From NCBI GenBank assembly GCA_963662155.1, contig OY759266.1, positions 13,461,835-13,525,834 of the forward strand: DNA of 64,000 bases, given 5' to 3'. The DNA comes from Lamellibrachia columna (lineage: Eukaryota; Annelida; Polychaeta; Sabellida; Siboglinidae). Position numbers and translations under genes: made by a program. This document shows, piece after piece, positions 24,001 through 31,250 of this stretch. The notes under the pieces are model-generated. The model did no database searches, was not told the DNA's origin, and saw nothing but the letters and a program-made list of their open reading frames with translations. How positions within the stretch are numbered: position 1 is the stretch's first letter; each line of letters opens with the position of its first letter.

Positions 24001-24657
24001 AGCCTATATTTTCTAAATTTTTTTCTCTTAATTTTTTTATGTTGCGTAATTGTATGCCCAGTACACACAAACATCGCCTTCGCGGTTCTGATGGCACCGA
24101 GGCGTGACTAATGCACAAATCGCACACGCGCCATATTTATCATGCAATCGGTTCCGCTGTTTTGATGTGTAAAACTTATTAAAAGTGGCCTAAAACACAA
24201 TATTTTAAAAGAATATATGAACTTTTTTTACTGGAACATATGCGGAATGATGTAAGGAACGCTTTCAGGTACAAAAATGCTGTAAAAACCGTCGGCATAA
24301 AGCCGTAATAATTTAGGCCAGTTAAGTAAACGATTACCGACTTCACGTTCAACATTGATGACGTTACACTGCTGGCTCGAACCACGCCTTACAATTTACA
24401 TGTCATGCAATGATCGCTTTCTTTTTTTCACATCTGGGGATACCACTGATAAATGCATTATTATTTTTGGGCGCCCATTATTTTGGCTTACTTGTCGTCG
24501 TGGATTTGTGTCGTCCAACTCTGAGGCAACAGCGAGAACAGTTGAGAGCGGCACCGCGGAGTCGAAGTCGAAGGGGGTGATTCCCGAAAGGGACGCTGTG
24601 CAGCCCTATCGCCCGCCTAGCAGACGCTTCCCATGACAAAACAACTACACGCGACAT
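3001..24657 (-). CDS. VWA8: VWA8 (von Willebrand factor A domain-containing protein 8), 5' part, twelve exons
   Basis: Spliced coding region 24492-24657, 11936-12022, 11398-11453, 10968-11042, 10476-10586, 9196-9363, 7338-7502, 6944-6993, 6159-6267, 5192-5330, 4662-4916 and 3001-3078, all minus strand, about 486 codons. VWA8 is known as a large mitochondrial, midasin-like AAA+ ATPase with a C-terminal vWA domain; the human protein is about 1,900 aa. Seen here: an Arg-rich presequence, the degenerate first P-loop GPPGPLRR, the Walker B-like block LVLEGIEKAERNVLP, the sensor/Arg-finger block GLPVPRYQGNPLDPPLRSRF, and the second P-loop GPPGCGKS split across two exons. Junctions are GT-AG and in phase, except between 5192-5330 and 4662-4916, where phase 1 meets phase 0. 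The remaining AAA+ modules and the vWA domain lie beyond the left edge. Introns are loaded with minisatellites and transposons. Confidence 0.95.
3358..3935. repeat. 42-bp minisatellite with duplicated flank
   Basis: About ten to eleven copies of a 42-bp unit containing AGTTTAGCTAAACAGAGAGG and CAGACGACTGGGCGCCTGGA. At the left end a segment of about 68 bp (AATACGCTAAGACCAATTAG...) is present twice. The unit is a multiple of 3, so 14-aa repeats can be read on the minus strand, but no gene evidence supports this. It lies in a VWA8 intron between the exons at 3001 and 4662. Confidence 0.93.
4300..4376 (+). mobile_element. CR1-like LINE 3' end fragment
   Basis: AAGCCAATGGCTTCCTTGTC and GGATGGCAATCTTGTTACAA match the 3' end shared by the CR1-like LINEs in this window. 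About 75 bp is recognisable; it is a 5'-truncated, diverged copy in a VWA8 intron. Confidence 0.65.
4662..4916 (-). CDS. VWA8: VWA8 exon 11, ends in the second P-loop
   Basis: 85 codons from SFDLLEDDTNYVGCL to ESHMAKDFCVIGPP. The C-terminal part matches MMQSHMVKDICLIG of human VWA8; the middle is more divergent (LTGDNQATVQVRHGRHTHEL). Acceptor TTTACAG, donor GTGAGT, phase 0 at both ends. The intron falls inside Walker A, between GPP and GCGKS. Confidence 0.9.
5004..5101. repeat. 31-bp tandem repeat, 3 copies
   Basis: Three near-identical copies of ACTAATGACCATCACACGGG plus AATGTATTATT, one substitution in the last. Lies in the intron between the VWA8 exons at 4662-4916 and 5192-5330. Confidence 0.92.
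5192..5330 (-). CDS. VWA8: VWA8 exon 10
   Basis: TAVPSVSTQRLLQRLYPYDV then MLGKEGQTAVMDALKAGFVT and SDNSLLG. It matches IQWLYPYSILLGHEGKMAVEGVLK of human VWA8. Acceptor CCACAG is clear. The only nearby donor (GTATCA) leaves phase 1, which does not fit the phase-0 start of the next recognised exon. Confidence 0.88.
5840..6150. repeat. Dispersed repeat, copy 1
   Basis: GGCATGCCAGCTCATTTGT, a TTTGACTGGGTCTGGTCAAA inverted motif, GATCAAAGTCACTTCTTTC and GCACTCTTTTGTTAAAACC recur in altered form at 41930-42250 and partly at 12330-12420 and 13200-13440. It abuts VWA8 exon 9. The class is not clear; no open frame or tail was recognised. Confidence 0.6.
6159..6267 (-). CDS. VWA8: VWA8 exon 9
   Basis: LSQILSFALTLKSDEAKTLG then LPDFPLDNLHAIIKIL, matching the VSQLLSFATTL...LGLPDFPLDSL block of VWA8. 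Acceptor CTTGTAG, donor GTACGT. 109 bp. Confidence 0.95.
6644..6830. repeat. 27-bp minisatellite grown from a LINE 3' end
   Basis: Seven copies of AGGCAGAGGTCACACATGGA plus TGAACGA. Immediately left is AATAGAATTGAAAGATATCT, and right is AATTGTTGGACACTGGATAA followed by GTCAATGGCTTCTTGTTAAA. Both flanks match the 3' end of the CR1-like LINE, whose ORF2 ends ...RIDRYLIRAGYT. The array therefore expanded inside a truncated LINE. Confidence 0.88.
6944..6993 (-). CDS. VWA8: VWA8 exon 8
   Basis: DHLEVLNAIAHGVSPDR, 50 bp, corresponding to the DQLKLLYSIGANVSAEK segment of human VWA8. Acceptor TTTTGCAG, donor GTACCT. Ends in phase 2, which exon 9 completes as Arg. Confidence 0.92.
7338..7502 (-). CDS. 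VWA8: VWA8 exon 7, sensor 1 and Arg-finger region
   Basis: 55 codons. FRVIALGLPVPRYQGNPLDP then PLRSRFQA is the sensor-1/arginine-finger region of module 1 and is almost identical to human VWA8. Acceptor TTCTAG, donor GTATCT, phase 0. Confidence 0.96.
7788..8402. repeat. 47-bp minisatellite, about 13 copies
   Basis: Unit GCATAGAAGTTTAGTTTAAT then AGACTCATATCCAATCAACA then ACATGGT. Left-hand copies carry GTGTAATAG where later copies have GTTTAATAG, so edge and core copies differ. Intronic in VWA8 between the exons at 7338-7502 and 9196-9363. Confidence 0.95.
8403..9195. other. VWA8 intron, no gene recognised
   Basis: AT-rich unique sequence. GGGCCAGAGCAATTTGATT at about 8770 recurs near 38838, which suggests a dispersed repeat. 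Nothing else recognised. Confidence 0.4.
9196..9363 (-). CDS. VWA8: VWA8 exon 6, Walker B-like block
   Basis: 56 codons. LVLEGIEKAERNVLPVLNNL is followed by LENREMQLDDGRFLMAADRY and DKLLK. This is the Walker B region of AAA+ module 1, with LEGIEKAE in place of the usual hhhhDE, as in orthologues. Acceptor CTGCAG, donor GTACAA, phase 0. Confidence 0.96.
9674..9910. repeat. 38-bp minisatellite, about 6 copies
   Basis: Near-identical copies of CAATATTTGAAATAAGAATG followed by TTGTCCCCATTCAGCAGG. Homogeneous, so recent expansion is likely. Intronic in VWA8. Confidence 0.95.
10476..10586 (-). CDS. VWA8: VWA8 exon 5
   Basis: 37 codons containing KEVEYVSLSRDTTEMDLKQR and REIRSNSAFHIDQ, nearly identical to human VWA8 over SRDTTETDLKQRREIR. 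Acceptor TTGAG, donor GTAAAC, phase 0. Confidence 0.96.
10968..11042 (-). CDS. VWA8: VWA8 exon 4, degenerate P-loop of the first AAA+ module
   Basis: Encodes DLLGQDVFLIGPPGPLRRTI then TMMYL (25 codons). The loop GPPGPLRR lacks the Walker A GKS/T, as in the human protein, so loss of the Lys is a family trait and not decay. Acceptor TTGCAG, donor GTATCT, phase 0 at both ends. Confidence 0.95.
11398..11453 (-). CDS. VWA8: VWA8 exon 3
   Basis: Encodes LPDPIPQTLIKQLRWIMQK, matching the conserved HLRWIMQK segment of VWA8. The acceptor follows a T-run (TTTTTTTAG) and the donor is GTAACT. 56 bp. Confidence 0.93.
11936..12022 (-). CDS. VWA8: VWA8 exon 2
   Basis: Encodes DTQEVVTIGDVSMRLGRPKH then PELVPVKY, matching the conserved VWA8 segment just before the first AAA+ domain (IGDVSYKL...NPELVPQNY in human). 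Acceptor CTAACAG, donor GTGAGT. 87 bp, entering and leaving in phase 1. Confidence 0.93.
12136..12330. repeat. ACTAGTAC-type minisatellite, array 1
   Basis: Degenerate units of TATCTACTACTAGTACTATG with ACATCTAG, period about 27-28 bp. The 3' flank (GGCATGCTGACTCATTTGTG ... ATGCAATCATCAGACAAATT) is the same as that of the array at 12924-13200, so array plus flank were duplicated as one block. Confidence 0.9.
12331..12923. other. VWA8 intron 1 spacer between the two arrays
   Basis: AT-rich. Begins with the shared array flank (12331-12420), then about 500 bp with no recognised feature. Confidence 0.4.
12924..13200. repeat. ACTAGTAC-type minisatellite, array 2
   Basis: Same unit and same 3' flank as 12136-12330, with more copies. 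The flank runs into sequence resembling the dispersed repeat at 5840-6150 (GATCAAAG, ATAAGGCTATT). Confidence 0.9.
13595..14287 (+). repeat. Element A left terminal inverted repeat
   Basis: Begins GGTAATCGTTTACTTAACTG. Inverted relative to 16674-17390 and direct relative to 17422-18116. A partial second copy of the subterminal block extends to about 14400. Confidence 0.85.
14420..14512 (+). repeat. Polypurine G-rich tract
   Basis: About 90 bases almost entirely G and A on the plus strand (GGGGAGGGAAGGAGGTGGAG...), with many runs of three to five G. It sits just inside the left arm of element A. Capable of G-quadruplex or triplex formation in principle. Confidence 0.85.
14528..14776 (-). CDS. 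Hypothetical 82-aa ORF inside transposon A
   Basis: The ATG at 14776 gives MSAVRYPYLINLVNEAQIIY and the frame ends ...FFYRMPNDDGEE. Composition is protein-like (mixed hydrophobic and charged residues, Arg-rich middle, acidic C-terminus) and unlike the AT-rich surroundings. I do not recognise the family. Element B carries the flanking sequence (23405-23465) but lacks this stretch of about 250 bp, so it is cargo gained by A or lost from B. It may be one exon, since an AG (TTTTCGCAG) lies in the shared sequence just upstream. Confidence 0.35.
   Translation of the reverse strand: MSAVRYPYLINLVNEAQIIYDRSVAVLRCSFRYSSLVRLMILKSVHDAFYEYTTRRATEMDDFLLTLMGSFFYRMPNDDGEE
15515..15605 (+). mobile_element. 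LINE-tail module in the interior of element A
   Basis: TTGTCCACTTGCCATCTGGG and TTGGATGGCAATCTTGTTAA match the CR1-like LINE 3' end. The upstream 130 bp (GTCTCCATCAGGAGGCTAGT...) is not LINE coding sequence, so this may be a SINE sharing the LINE tail. Element B has the inverted copy at 22710-22790, so insertion preceded the divergence of A and B. Confidence 0.6.
16059..16136 (+). CDS. 26-codon ORF with 3' splice-donor consensus, element A copy
   Basis: MAYPAQALYNFPVIVVPINA then SYIYPY, directly followed by GTAGGC. The element B copy (22154-22231, minus) differs at three bases, two of them silent, and ends at GTAAGC. Consistent with a first coding exon of a transposon gene whose other exons are missing. 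No known domain; Pro/Tyr/Val-rich. Confidence 0.35.
16674..17390 (-). repeat. Element A right terminal inverted repeat
   Basis: Reverse complement of 13595-14287 with scattered differences. Its outer end reads ...GTTAAGTAAACTTATCCC instead of ...GTTAAGTAAACGATTACC. A pyrimidine-rich CTCCTTCCCTCCCTCCTT lies just inside, at about 16655. Confidence 0.85.
18290..21226 (-). mobile_element. CR1-like LINE copy 1, ORF2 nearly full length
   Basis: 5'-truncated in the linker between ORF1 and ORF2 (TTATTTAAACTAGATGCGCA, also found at about 33100). The 3' end carries the CTTCCTTGTCCACTTGCCAT tail module and TCTTGTTAAA repeats. Inserted in MULE B; TAAGG at both ends may be a 5-bp target duplication. Confidence 0.93.
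18373..21055 (-). pseudogene. CR1-like ORF2 (endonuclease and reverse transcriptase), broken by a small deletion
   Basis: 21055-19217 reads 612 aa. The N-terminal apurinic-type endonuclease has DPHVIGITESWA, GVVYRSPN, MGDFNHGHIQW and LGSSDHNQIHF. The reverse transcriptase has MKDNKSPGVDGIPPKLL, NYRPVSLTSVVCKLLE, QHGFLKARSC and VVYLDFQKAFDKVPH. The frame then breaks after VLSGVP. Reading resumes at 19242-18373 (289 aa) with YINDLEDD, LKFADDTKVF and the C-terminal RDLSYE...TRGHK block. Compared with copy 2 (about 35250), roughly 35 bp coding for the segment after SGVP is missing, so RT is out of frame and lacks part of motif B'. The FADD catalytic motif is intact. Inactive as it stands. Confidence 0.93.
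21259..21648. mobile_element. Probable solo LTR or other 390-bp insertion
   Basis: Starts TGTGGGATGACAGCC and ends TTGTGTTTCACACA, as LTRs do (TG...CA). Element A has an uninterrupted equivalent of this site, and AAATTTATT / AAATTTTTATT flank the insert as a possible imperfect target duplication. An ATTAAA lies near the 3' end. The first 60 bases form a two-stem hairpin (see findings). Confidence 0.45.
22154..22231 (-). CDS. 26-codon ORF with 3' splice-donor consensus, element B copy
   Basis: MANPAQALYNFPVIVVPINA then SYIYPY, then GTAAGC. Homologous to 16059-16136; one amino-acid change (Asn for Tyr at residue 3). Confidence 0.35.
22710..22790 (-). mobile_element. LINE-tail module in the interior of element B
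   Basis: Reverse complement of the module at 15515-15605; same upstream sequence, no LINE ORF. Confidence 0.6.
23570..24338 (-). repeat. Element B right terminal inverted repeat
   Basis: Ends CAGTTAAGTAAACGATTACC, the exact inverse of the start of element B; then the 9-bp duplication GACTTCACG. Confidence 0.87.
24492..24657 (-). CDS. VWA8: VWA8 exon 1, start codon and mitochondrial presequence
   Basis: The ATG at 24657-24655 opens 55 codons plus 1 base (MSRVVVLSWEASARRAIG...). The stretch has about ten Arg, no Glu after residue 10, and ends HKSTTT before a consensus donor GTAAGC. Its phase (1) joins exactly to the acceptor at 12022, giving K-D-T-Q-E. The family has a mitochondrial N-terminal presequence and this composition fits one. 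I chose this ATG because it is the first in frame; an upstream in-frame GTG is not needed. The exon is more GC-rich than its surroundings, as promoter-proximal exons often are. It was placed by phase, composition and position, not by strong homology, since VWA8 N-termini diverge. Confidence 0.75.
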
Positions 24658-25518
24658 CCTCTTGCATGAATAAAGCACCGTTCGATTGTTTTACGATTGG
24701 TACATTAGCACACGGGACAATTTTAATATCGAACTACGTCATCGCTACAATGGGCAATGTCAGTCCTATAAATCATCCATTGTCGCCCATGCGTTGTCCG
24801 CTCACGAAGTAGCCACCCGAAAAGGTAAATTTGTCATCCTATTAATAGCATGCGTTTTGGCTGGAATTGAATTTTTATTCGACATAATCTATTATGTATT
24901 TTTTCAATAAATTGTAAATAACATACATAGTTGTAAACTTAATTACCACTAAAAGTAGAACAATGGAAATATAATGAAACACTGACAGATCAATTAGAAA
25001 ATGTTGAAGGGAGATGCTTGAACTGACAGATACTGCATTCCCAAAACAAAAATGCACTAGCTGGCTTTATGCATCTAACTATAAGATAAATTACTTAATT
25101 AAGTTGAATTTTAAATACCCAAATGGTATAGCAGTTTATCCATATTAAAAATACGTAATCATGGCATTAATACAATTATTAATTAACTCACATTTCATAT
25201 ATTATATGAAGAGTAAAGCCTATGCATTTTTTTAATCAAGTAATTGAATTGCCCTACTTAATATAAGCACACTGGTTATTCCACATCTTTAAAATGTTGT
25301 CATTTTACACTAATACATGCTGGGTTTTTTTGTGGTCCTACAAAATGTTATTTTGAAATTACTGTGCAGGAGAGCAATATATATTTCTACTGCACATTTT
25401 ATTACACATTACAGGTGATTAGTTTTGCCTGTTGCCTTCACCCACCCATCACACCTTCCTAGAAATGTGTTGCTGTTGGCTTCATGGTCACAGCTCTAAT
25501 GACAGGAACTATCCATTG
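24658..25518. other. Region upstream of VWA8 exon 1
   Basis: Expected to hold the VWA8 promoter and 5'UTR. I see no TATA box at a convincing distance. The first 200 bp are less AT-rich, then unique AT-rich DNA. No gene recognised. Confidence 0.4.
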
Positions 25519-25520
25519 TA

Positions 25521-25690
25521 TGGGGGAGAGTTATTTTGCACATTGGGGGAGAGCAGGGAGAACTGTAGGGAAGAGCTGGAGAACTGCATGGAAAAGCAGG
25601 GAGATCTATAAGCAGTAGGGGACAGCGGGGAGAACTGTAGGGGAGAGTGCAAATAACTGTAGAGAGCATGGAGAATTGGGACAATAATGT
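25521..25690. repeat. Tandem expansion of the outer pogo TIR motif
   Basis: Degenerate repeats of GGGGAGAGCAGGGAGAACTG TAGG type, about 25-40 bp apart, derived from the outer part of the terminal repeat that is single-copy at 28985-29039. Confidence 0.8.
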
Positions 25691-25830
25691 TTTGTTTGTT
25701 ATGTTTTCTTTCCGCACACCTTAAGTGTCTATTATAGCCAAATATTTTTGCCTGCCCAATGTCATATAGCTAAAAATGTAATATAGAGCCATACCCCGAG
25801 ACGTCACAATAGAAGTTTCTTCAGATTATT

Positions 25831-25972
25831 GTGAAGTGGGACACCATCAGGGTGAAGTGGGACACCTATTGGGGTAAAGTGGGATACCACCGGGGTGAAG
25901 TGGGACACTTATTGGGGTAAAGTGGGACACCACCAGGGTGAAGTGGGACACCTATTGGGGTAAAGTAGGACA
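25831..25972. repeat. Tandem expansion of the inner pogo TIR motif
   Basis: About seven half-units of GGGTGAAGTGGGACACC and TTGGGGTAAAGTGGGACACC (roughly 21 bp each), matching the inner TIR at 28998-29018. Confidence 0.88.
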
Positions 25973-25979
25973 TTAATAA

Positions 25980-27360
25980 AGATAGCATTTTCAACTACTG
26001 CATCACAACAATTTATGTTAATCTAACACTATTTGTATATATTTTATTCATCATCACAGTGCACATATGCCTGTTTGACCTTCACATGCATCTACAGGAA
26101 TTACAATTAATGTATTCGTCCTGTTAAGCCTACATACCATAATAAACGTACACCCCATTTTTTTTAAGGTTCAGTGATGACAGAAGTCTGAGAAAATCTA
26201 AAGTTGCCTATATCAACTCTGGTATATTTTTTACCACATGTGAATGTATAAAAGGCTGGTAACACCAACCCATGCAGTCCCTTCATTGAACATATTGACA
26301 TTCACTTCCGTTGAGTTTTGTGTCTTGCCCGAATTTTCACGCTCCCACATGGTTAATTATAATGTCTCAGTGTCTGTATAACAGCCAGTCGTTTACTAAG
26401 TTTTAGAATAGATACTGCACATCTGTCATGCTGAACGCTTGCCACTGCTAACTTTTACCGATGTTTTATTCATACTTAGTTTTAAATACATGGTAGCCAC
26501 ATACAGTTGTCTAAAATGTATAAGTTTCCAACTCAGGGCAATATGCAGATCTCAACGGATGCCATTTGCAAAGTTTTGTTGTGGTGCCAACCATAGTGCC
26601 ATCTGGTGGATAAAAACAGTGGTGCCTCCTTCATCATTAGTCTTTTACATAGATTTTGGCAAAAAATACATTTTGTGAATTTCCCTGCATCTAAAAATTG
26701 TTCAAGCATTGTACACTTATTAGTATGAATACTGTATGTCTATCTAAGCTCTGACTAAGGTTGTAAATGTCGAGATTGGCCTGAAAATTTAACTTACATG
26801 ACAAATTATTAGTTATATTATCAATCCAACAACACTTCCAAGCAACTCAAGGCAGTCATTTTCCTTTTAGGTTAGTCAATACTTGGCGTTCATATCATCC
26901 TCGTCTGAGGAAGAACTGCCAAGTTGATTTTTACAGCAGGTGCTCTGCTTCTGCATCAATCGTTTCTTTGAATTCTTTACCGATTCCTTTCTTGTTTTCT
27001 CTGCTAATCTTAATTCTGCTTCCTCTCACTTGTCACTTCAGCTCTGGTGTTGATGTGACAATCATCATCTTCCCTCTTTTCCTTCCACAATTTGTTCCTG
27101 TTCTTTCAGGGGAAGGGGCTGAACATGTGGAATTGTAGGCCATTGATAGATGTATTTTGATGCATTGGCTCATTAACCAATATTATGTTATTAAATCTTT
27201 ATCAAAAACGTAAGCAAATATGAATCACAATTTTATATCAACTTCTTCATTAAACGCTCATAGCTTAGTAGCATCAACATGTTTCACACTGAAGGCTAGA
27301 CGGCTTTTCATGCTTCCTCGTTTAAGATGTTGAATGACTTCAGTGTTAGTAGATAACATT
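25980..27360. other. Non-coding interior of the pogo-type element
   Basis: AT-rich with no protein similarity that I recognise. It may include 3' UTR of the transposase gene, since the pseudogene ends at about 27370. Confidence 0.4.
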
Positions 27361-27366
27361 ATTTAT

Positions 27367-28402
27367 TTAAGTGTTGTAAATTACTAACCTTTGGGTAGCC
27401 CAAGAGATGTTCAGGAATGATGGTATCAAGGCTACTCGTTCAGATGTCTCATCCAGTGTCGATGGGTGGTCAGTTGATGTGGATTGGCCTGGTACCTGGC
27501 CGTCATCCATTTGCTGGTTTTGGGCAGTCCAATCGATAATAGAGGCTGGAAGAAACTCATCATCTTCAAATACATCTTGGTTGAATGGCCATATGCCAGA
27601 AGCTTTGAAACTAGAGGTTATGTAGGTCGGACAAGCTGCCTTTGTCATTGCAGCACCGACGAGTTGTGCTATCTGGTACCTGATCAATGGTTTTCCAGGG
27701 TTTCTCATCATCCAGCTGTTCGCTTCTCCATTGAAATAGTTCTTCAATGGCCCAAACACAGATCTGTCTAGGGGTTGTGTTTTATGGCTCGTGTGTGGAG
27801 GCAGCGTCATGGCCTGAACGCCATGTTCTTTTGCATACTCCATTGTGTCCACAGAAACATGGCTTTCATGATCGTCCATAGTTAGAATAATAGGGTTTAC
27901 ATTGGAGGTGTTGGTGTGTTGGTATGCTTCGCAGTATGCTCCATAACTTTCCTGAAGAGTTCACAATTCATCCACCTGGATTCATATGCCAAATCCAGTG
28001 AGCCTTCAGGTGCCCCAATAAGATATGTCTTGATAGTTCTTTCTTGGAAACACAAATACCCGGGGCAAAGCTATATGAGTTGCAGAAACTGTAGTACAGA
28101 CACTCACAAGTTCTCCTCGCTCACATGAAGTTACTTGCCCCACCTGCTTCTGGCCTTTCATGCTAATAACGTTTTGAACTTTTATACTGTGGTGTACCCA
28201 GATTCATCCAGGCTATAAATTCTTCTACCATCAATGCTGTTTTCTTTAATGACTTTTTCAAGATATCAAATAATTCACTGACAGTAGGCCTATTAAAGGC
28301 AGAAGCACGTGCCAGTGAGGTTGGCTCAGGGCGACGGATTGGAAGTGTTGGGTGTTGTTTCAACACACCAGTGAGCCATTCCTTGACCGACATTTTTTTC
28401 AA
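27367..28402 (-). pseudogene. Pogo/Tigger-like DDE transposase pseudogene
   Basis: 28402-28163 encodes the end of the CENP-B-type DNA-binding part, EWLTGVLKQHPTLPIRRPEP then TSLARASAFNRPTVSELFD, followed by frameshifted LDESG...TTV. The middle has several shifts and stops but preserves the order of GQVTSCERGELVSV, PRVFVFPRK and SLDLAYESRWMN. 27879-27367 is open (170 aa): MDDHESHVSVDTMEYAKEHG, LPPHTSHKTQPLDRSVFGPL, RYQIAQLVGAAMTKA, SSFKASGIWPFNQDVFEDDE, FLPASIIDW. These are the second-Asp and C-terminal blocks of DDE_1 transposases. The first catalytic Asp falls in the shifted part, so no functional enzyme is encoded. Confidence 0.88.
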
Positions 28403-29041
28403 CCAACATCATCACGTTTGGCATTCATATCTTGTTTTTTAGTGCCGTCACATAAGCCAACTCTCTCAATTTCGTTGCCCATCGTTGGAGTTCATGAAAC
28501 ATCCAGATGTAATTTCCAATTGTCACCAGCCTCAGAAAGTTAATTAATCATGGGTGTAATTGACAAGGACGACTATATACAGGTTAAAAGTAATTAATAT
28601 TAAAAAAGTTAGAAATTGACAAGTTTGAAAGTTGACAAGGAACATTCATCAAGACCGGGGAGAACTGCAACATTGCATCCCAGTTCTCCCCACACCAAAT
28701 CTTTAAGAAAATGGCTGCACAGTACTTCATCTCTGTCATAAACGATCCTAGTTTCTGATTTTTTTACAAATGCCTATATAATACACTGTAACCATCTTAC
28801 ACTAGTAGATCAAGTGTATTTGCTACAGGAATGAAAGTTTAGAGATGTGAGAAAATACTTTTTGAGACAAAAAAACAGCTGTTGTTGTTGGAACTTTCAG
28901 AAATGATCTCACCATCATAACAGCACATGGAATGCAAGTGGTCCAGGTATGCAGAAAGAAGTTAACTTGAACCTGAAAATGCTGTAAATAGGTAGAGGTG
29001 TCCCACTTCACCACCGTCCCAGTTCTCCCCGCTCTCCCCTA

Positions 29042-31250
29042 CATGTCCTCATTAAGGTTGCCATTAACCACTTGTATCACAACGTACTGATTCTTGATGA
29101 GTTCTTTGTGTCTGACAAATTCTTTTCCAAGTAACATATTAAAGTTTATGTTGAAGCTGAAAATCACTGTTCTGCCTAAATTTCTCCCAAATTGGTCAAA
29201 AATATACAAAATAAATGTGGCAGAACGCCATCTGGAAATTTAAATATGCAGTCTTTTATTAGGTAATAAAAGGTTATGCACAGTGAAAAAATGGTGGTCA
29301 TACATTCTCATTTGGGGTGCTGAAAGTCGTAGATATAGATAAAAAGTTAGTTTATGATTGAATTATTCTGAAAATATAGTACCGGTAAGTATAGATACCA
29401 ACTAAACTAAAAGATTATTGCCAGTATTACTGACAATACAGGGCTGCAATTTGGATGTTGCAATAATGAAATACAAGCTGCTGAAATCATTCTAGAATTT
29501 TGCATAGACAATCTGTACCAATATATCTACATCTTCAACAAATTTCAGATACTTAGCTTGAAAACTTGTTAAGTTAGAGGCACATGAAAACATGTAAAAA
29601 ATAATGGGTACGATTGTGGTCACTTATCCCTTGTTCATATTTATACCAGGGCATTACAGAGACAATTTGCAACTGCTTAGTTCTTTTGCACAAGTGGTCA
29701 AGTATAGCCACTTAGTCATTGGTTACAATTTAAGTAAATTCTGAGGCATCAACTTTTTGACCGTTGGTTGATTTCACGTGGAATGACCCAGGTACATATA
29801 GATACATATATTCTAGAACTATGTATTCAGAAGGTTTGTTTTTGCATTTGACAACAATATTTACATCATTTCTTACTAGAAATGGAACAGGTAGTAAAAT
29901 CAGCTGTAGGATTTGATACTGCATTGTGATCTATTGATTAGAAAAAACACAAAATATGTGTACTTGAAATATTTTTTTTAACATGAAGCCATTTGAATAG
30001 GGATTCCAAAATTGGTGCATTACATAGGCATTGCATCTGCCTTTCACATAGATACATTGGAATTTTAGCTCCAAGGCCACATAGCATTTTTGACTGCTAA
30101 TTACAGGCTACTTTTCACTAATATATACCAACTTTAGAGATAAGTATTTCATAAACTAATCAAGTTAGAAACGTCAAACTTCTTATATACCTACATATGT
30201 CGGAGTGCTATTGATCAAAATAAGAACAATTTGTGCTCTAACAAGTTTTATTGTTGAAATATGGGTCTAAGATCACTCGGCTCAATTTTGCATATAAAAA
30301 CACACAACTTCAATGACAGATTGTGGGAGAATTGAACTACTATAGTATGTATATTACTATCGACATATAATGGAGAATAAACAGGCCAAATCTCAGAGTT
30401 CTAGCATAAATTGTTTTTGAGTTATTGGTATTTTAAGTAGAACAAGAAATCTTCGTGATTTCCGAGAATTGGCAAAATAACTATTTGTGCTATAGGCCTA
30501 TGGTTTGACATGTGGGGTTAAATTGACCTATGGATTAATTGGTAATTTTTTGTTGAATTCAAAAATATGAGTGCAACATGCCTTGGTCGATCTGAGACGG
30601 AATGTCACATGTCACTTAAAATGGCGAATTATCATTACTGAATTAACAATAATGAAATACAAAATATTTTTGGGAAAGCTTATTTTGGCTGTTTTCTACA
30701 CTTCAAAGGGGTGTGGACCCTTCATCAGCATATGACTATAGGAAAATTTATTTCCTGAAAGATCTCGTTGAGACAAAACAAATGATATATTTTAGTGAAA
30801 TAAATAAGCCAGTGTTCCTTGTAGTTCGAAAGGTCATTACACTTGTTTAATATATTAGTACCTGTGATAGTTCACTTTCTATACATGTACAATAATATAT
30901 TTGTGCTTGGGATGTATTTGTTAAACGTTTTCTCTGTTTGGTAGTGTTGAAGTTTTTGCAGTCTCCCACTGTGTTTTTTAAACGTGACATTATAATATCA
31001 GATGCCATTACAAGGGAAAGTTATGTTGCAACTTCAAAATGCATTCATTGAGAAGTACGACTTACAGTGAGTTGGTGAATTGTAAAAGTCATGATGTAAG
31101 TCGAAATGTATTCATGTGTCAAAAATCATTAAGTAATAGTCACACTTGCTTTAGTATAGTTACGATCCAATGTGTTTGATTACATAGTATCATATGAAAG
31201 AAATGTACATCAGAACTGATCGAACTTTGTTTGATTACATAGTGTCACTC
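29042..31250. other. Intergenic region, no gene recognised
   Basis: AT-rich unique sequence between the pogo element and the next relic. Scattered short ORFs only, none with recognisable motifs or splice context. Confidence 0.45.

Larger units (their letters stand above)
17422..24338 (-). mobile_element. MULE-like DNA transposon B with 9-bp target duplication
   Basis: Termini are GGTAATCGTTTACTTAACTG and its inverse. Flanks are GACTTCAAG (17413-17421) and GACTTCACG (24339-24347), an 8/9 match. Left arm 17422-18270, right arm 23570-24338. The interior (21660-23440) is the reverse complement of the interior of element A. A CR1-like LINE (about 18290-21226) and an LTR-like insert (21259-21648) are nested inside; element A shows the empty site for the LTR-like insert. 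A 9-bp duplication with TIRs of about 0.8 kb is the Mutator (MULE) signature, although no transposase is seen. It ends about 150 bp from VWA8 exon 1. Confidence 0.85.
25521..29039 (-). mobile_element. Decayed pogo/Tigger-type DNA transposon
   Basis: Flanked by TA (25519-25520 and 29040-29041). The right end, read inward, is GGGGAGAGCGGGGAGAACTG, GGACGGTGGTGAAGTGGGAC and ACC. The same motifs occur at the left end as GGGGGAGAGCAGGGAGAACT and GGTGAAGTGGGACACC, but expanded into tandem arrays. The interior carries a minus-strand pogo-like transposase pseudogene. TA duplication, TIRs and a DDE_1 transposase agree with the Tc1/mariner-pogo group. Ends are placed to within a few bases. Confidence 0.75.
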
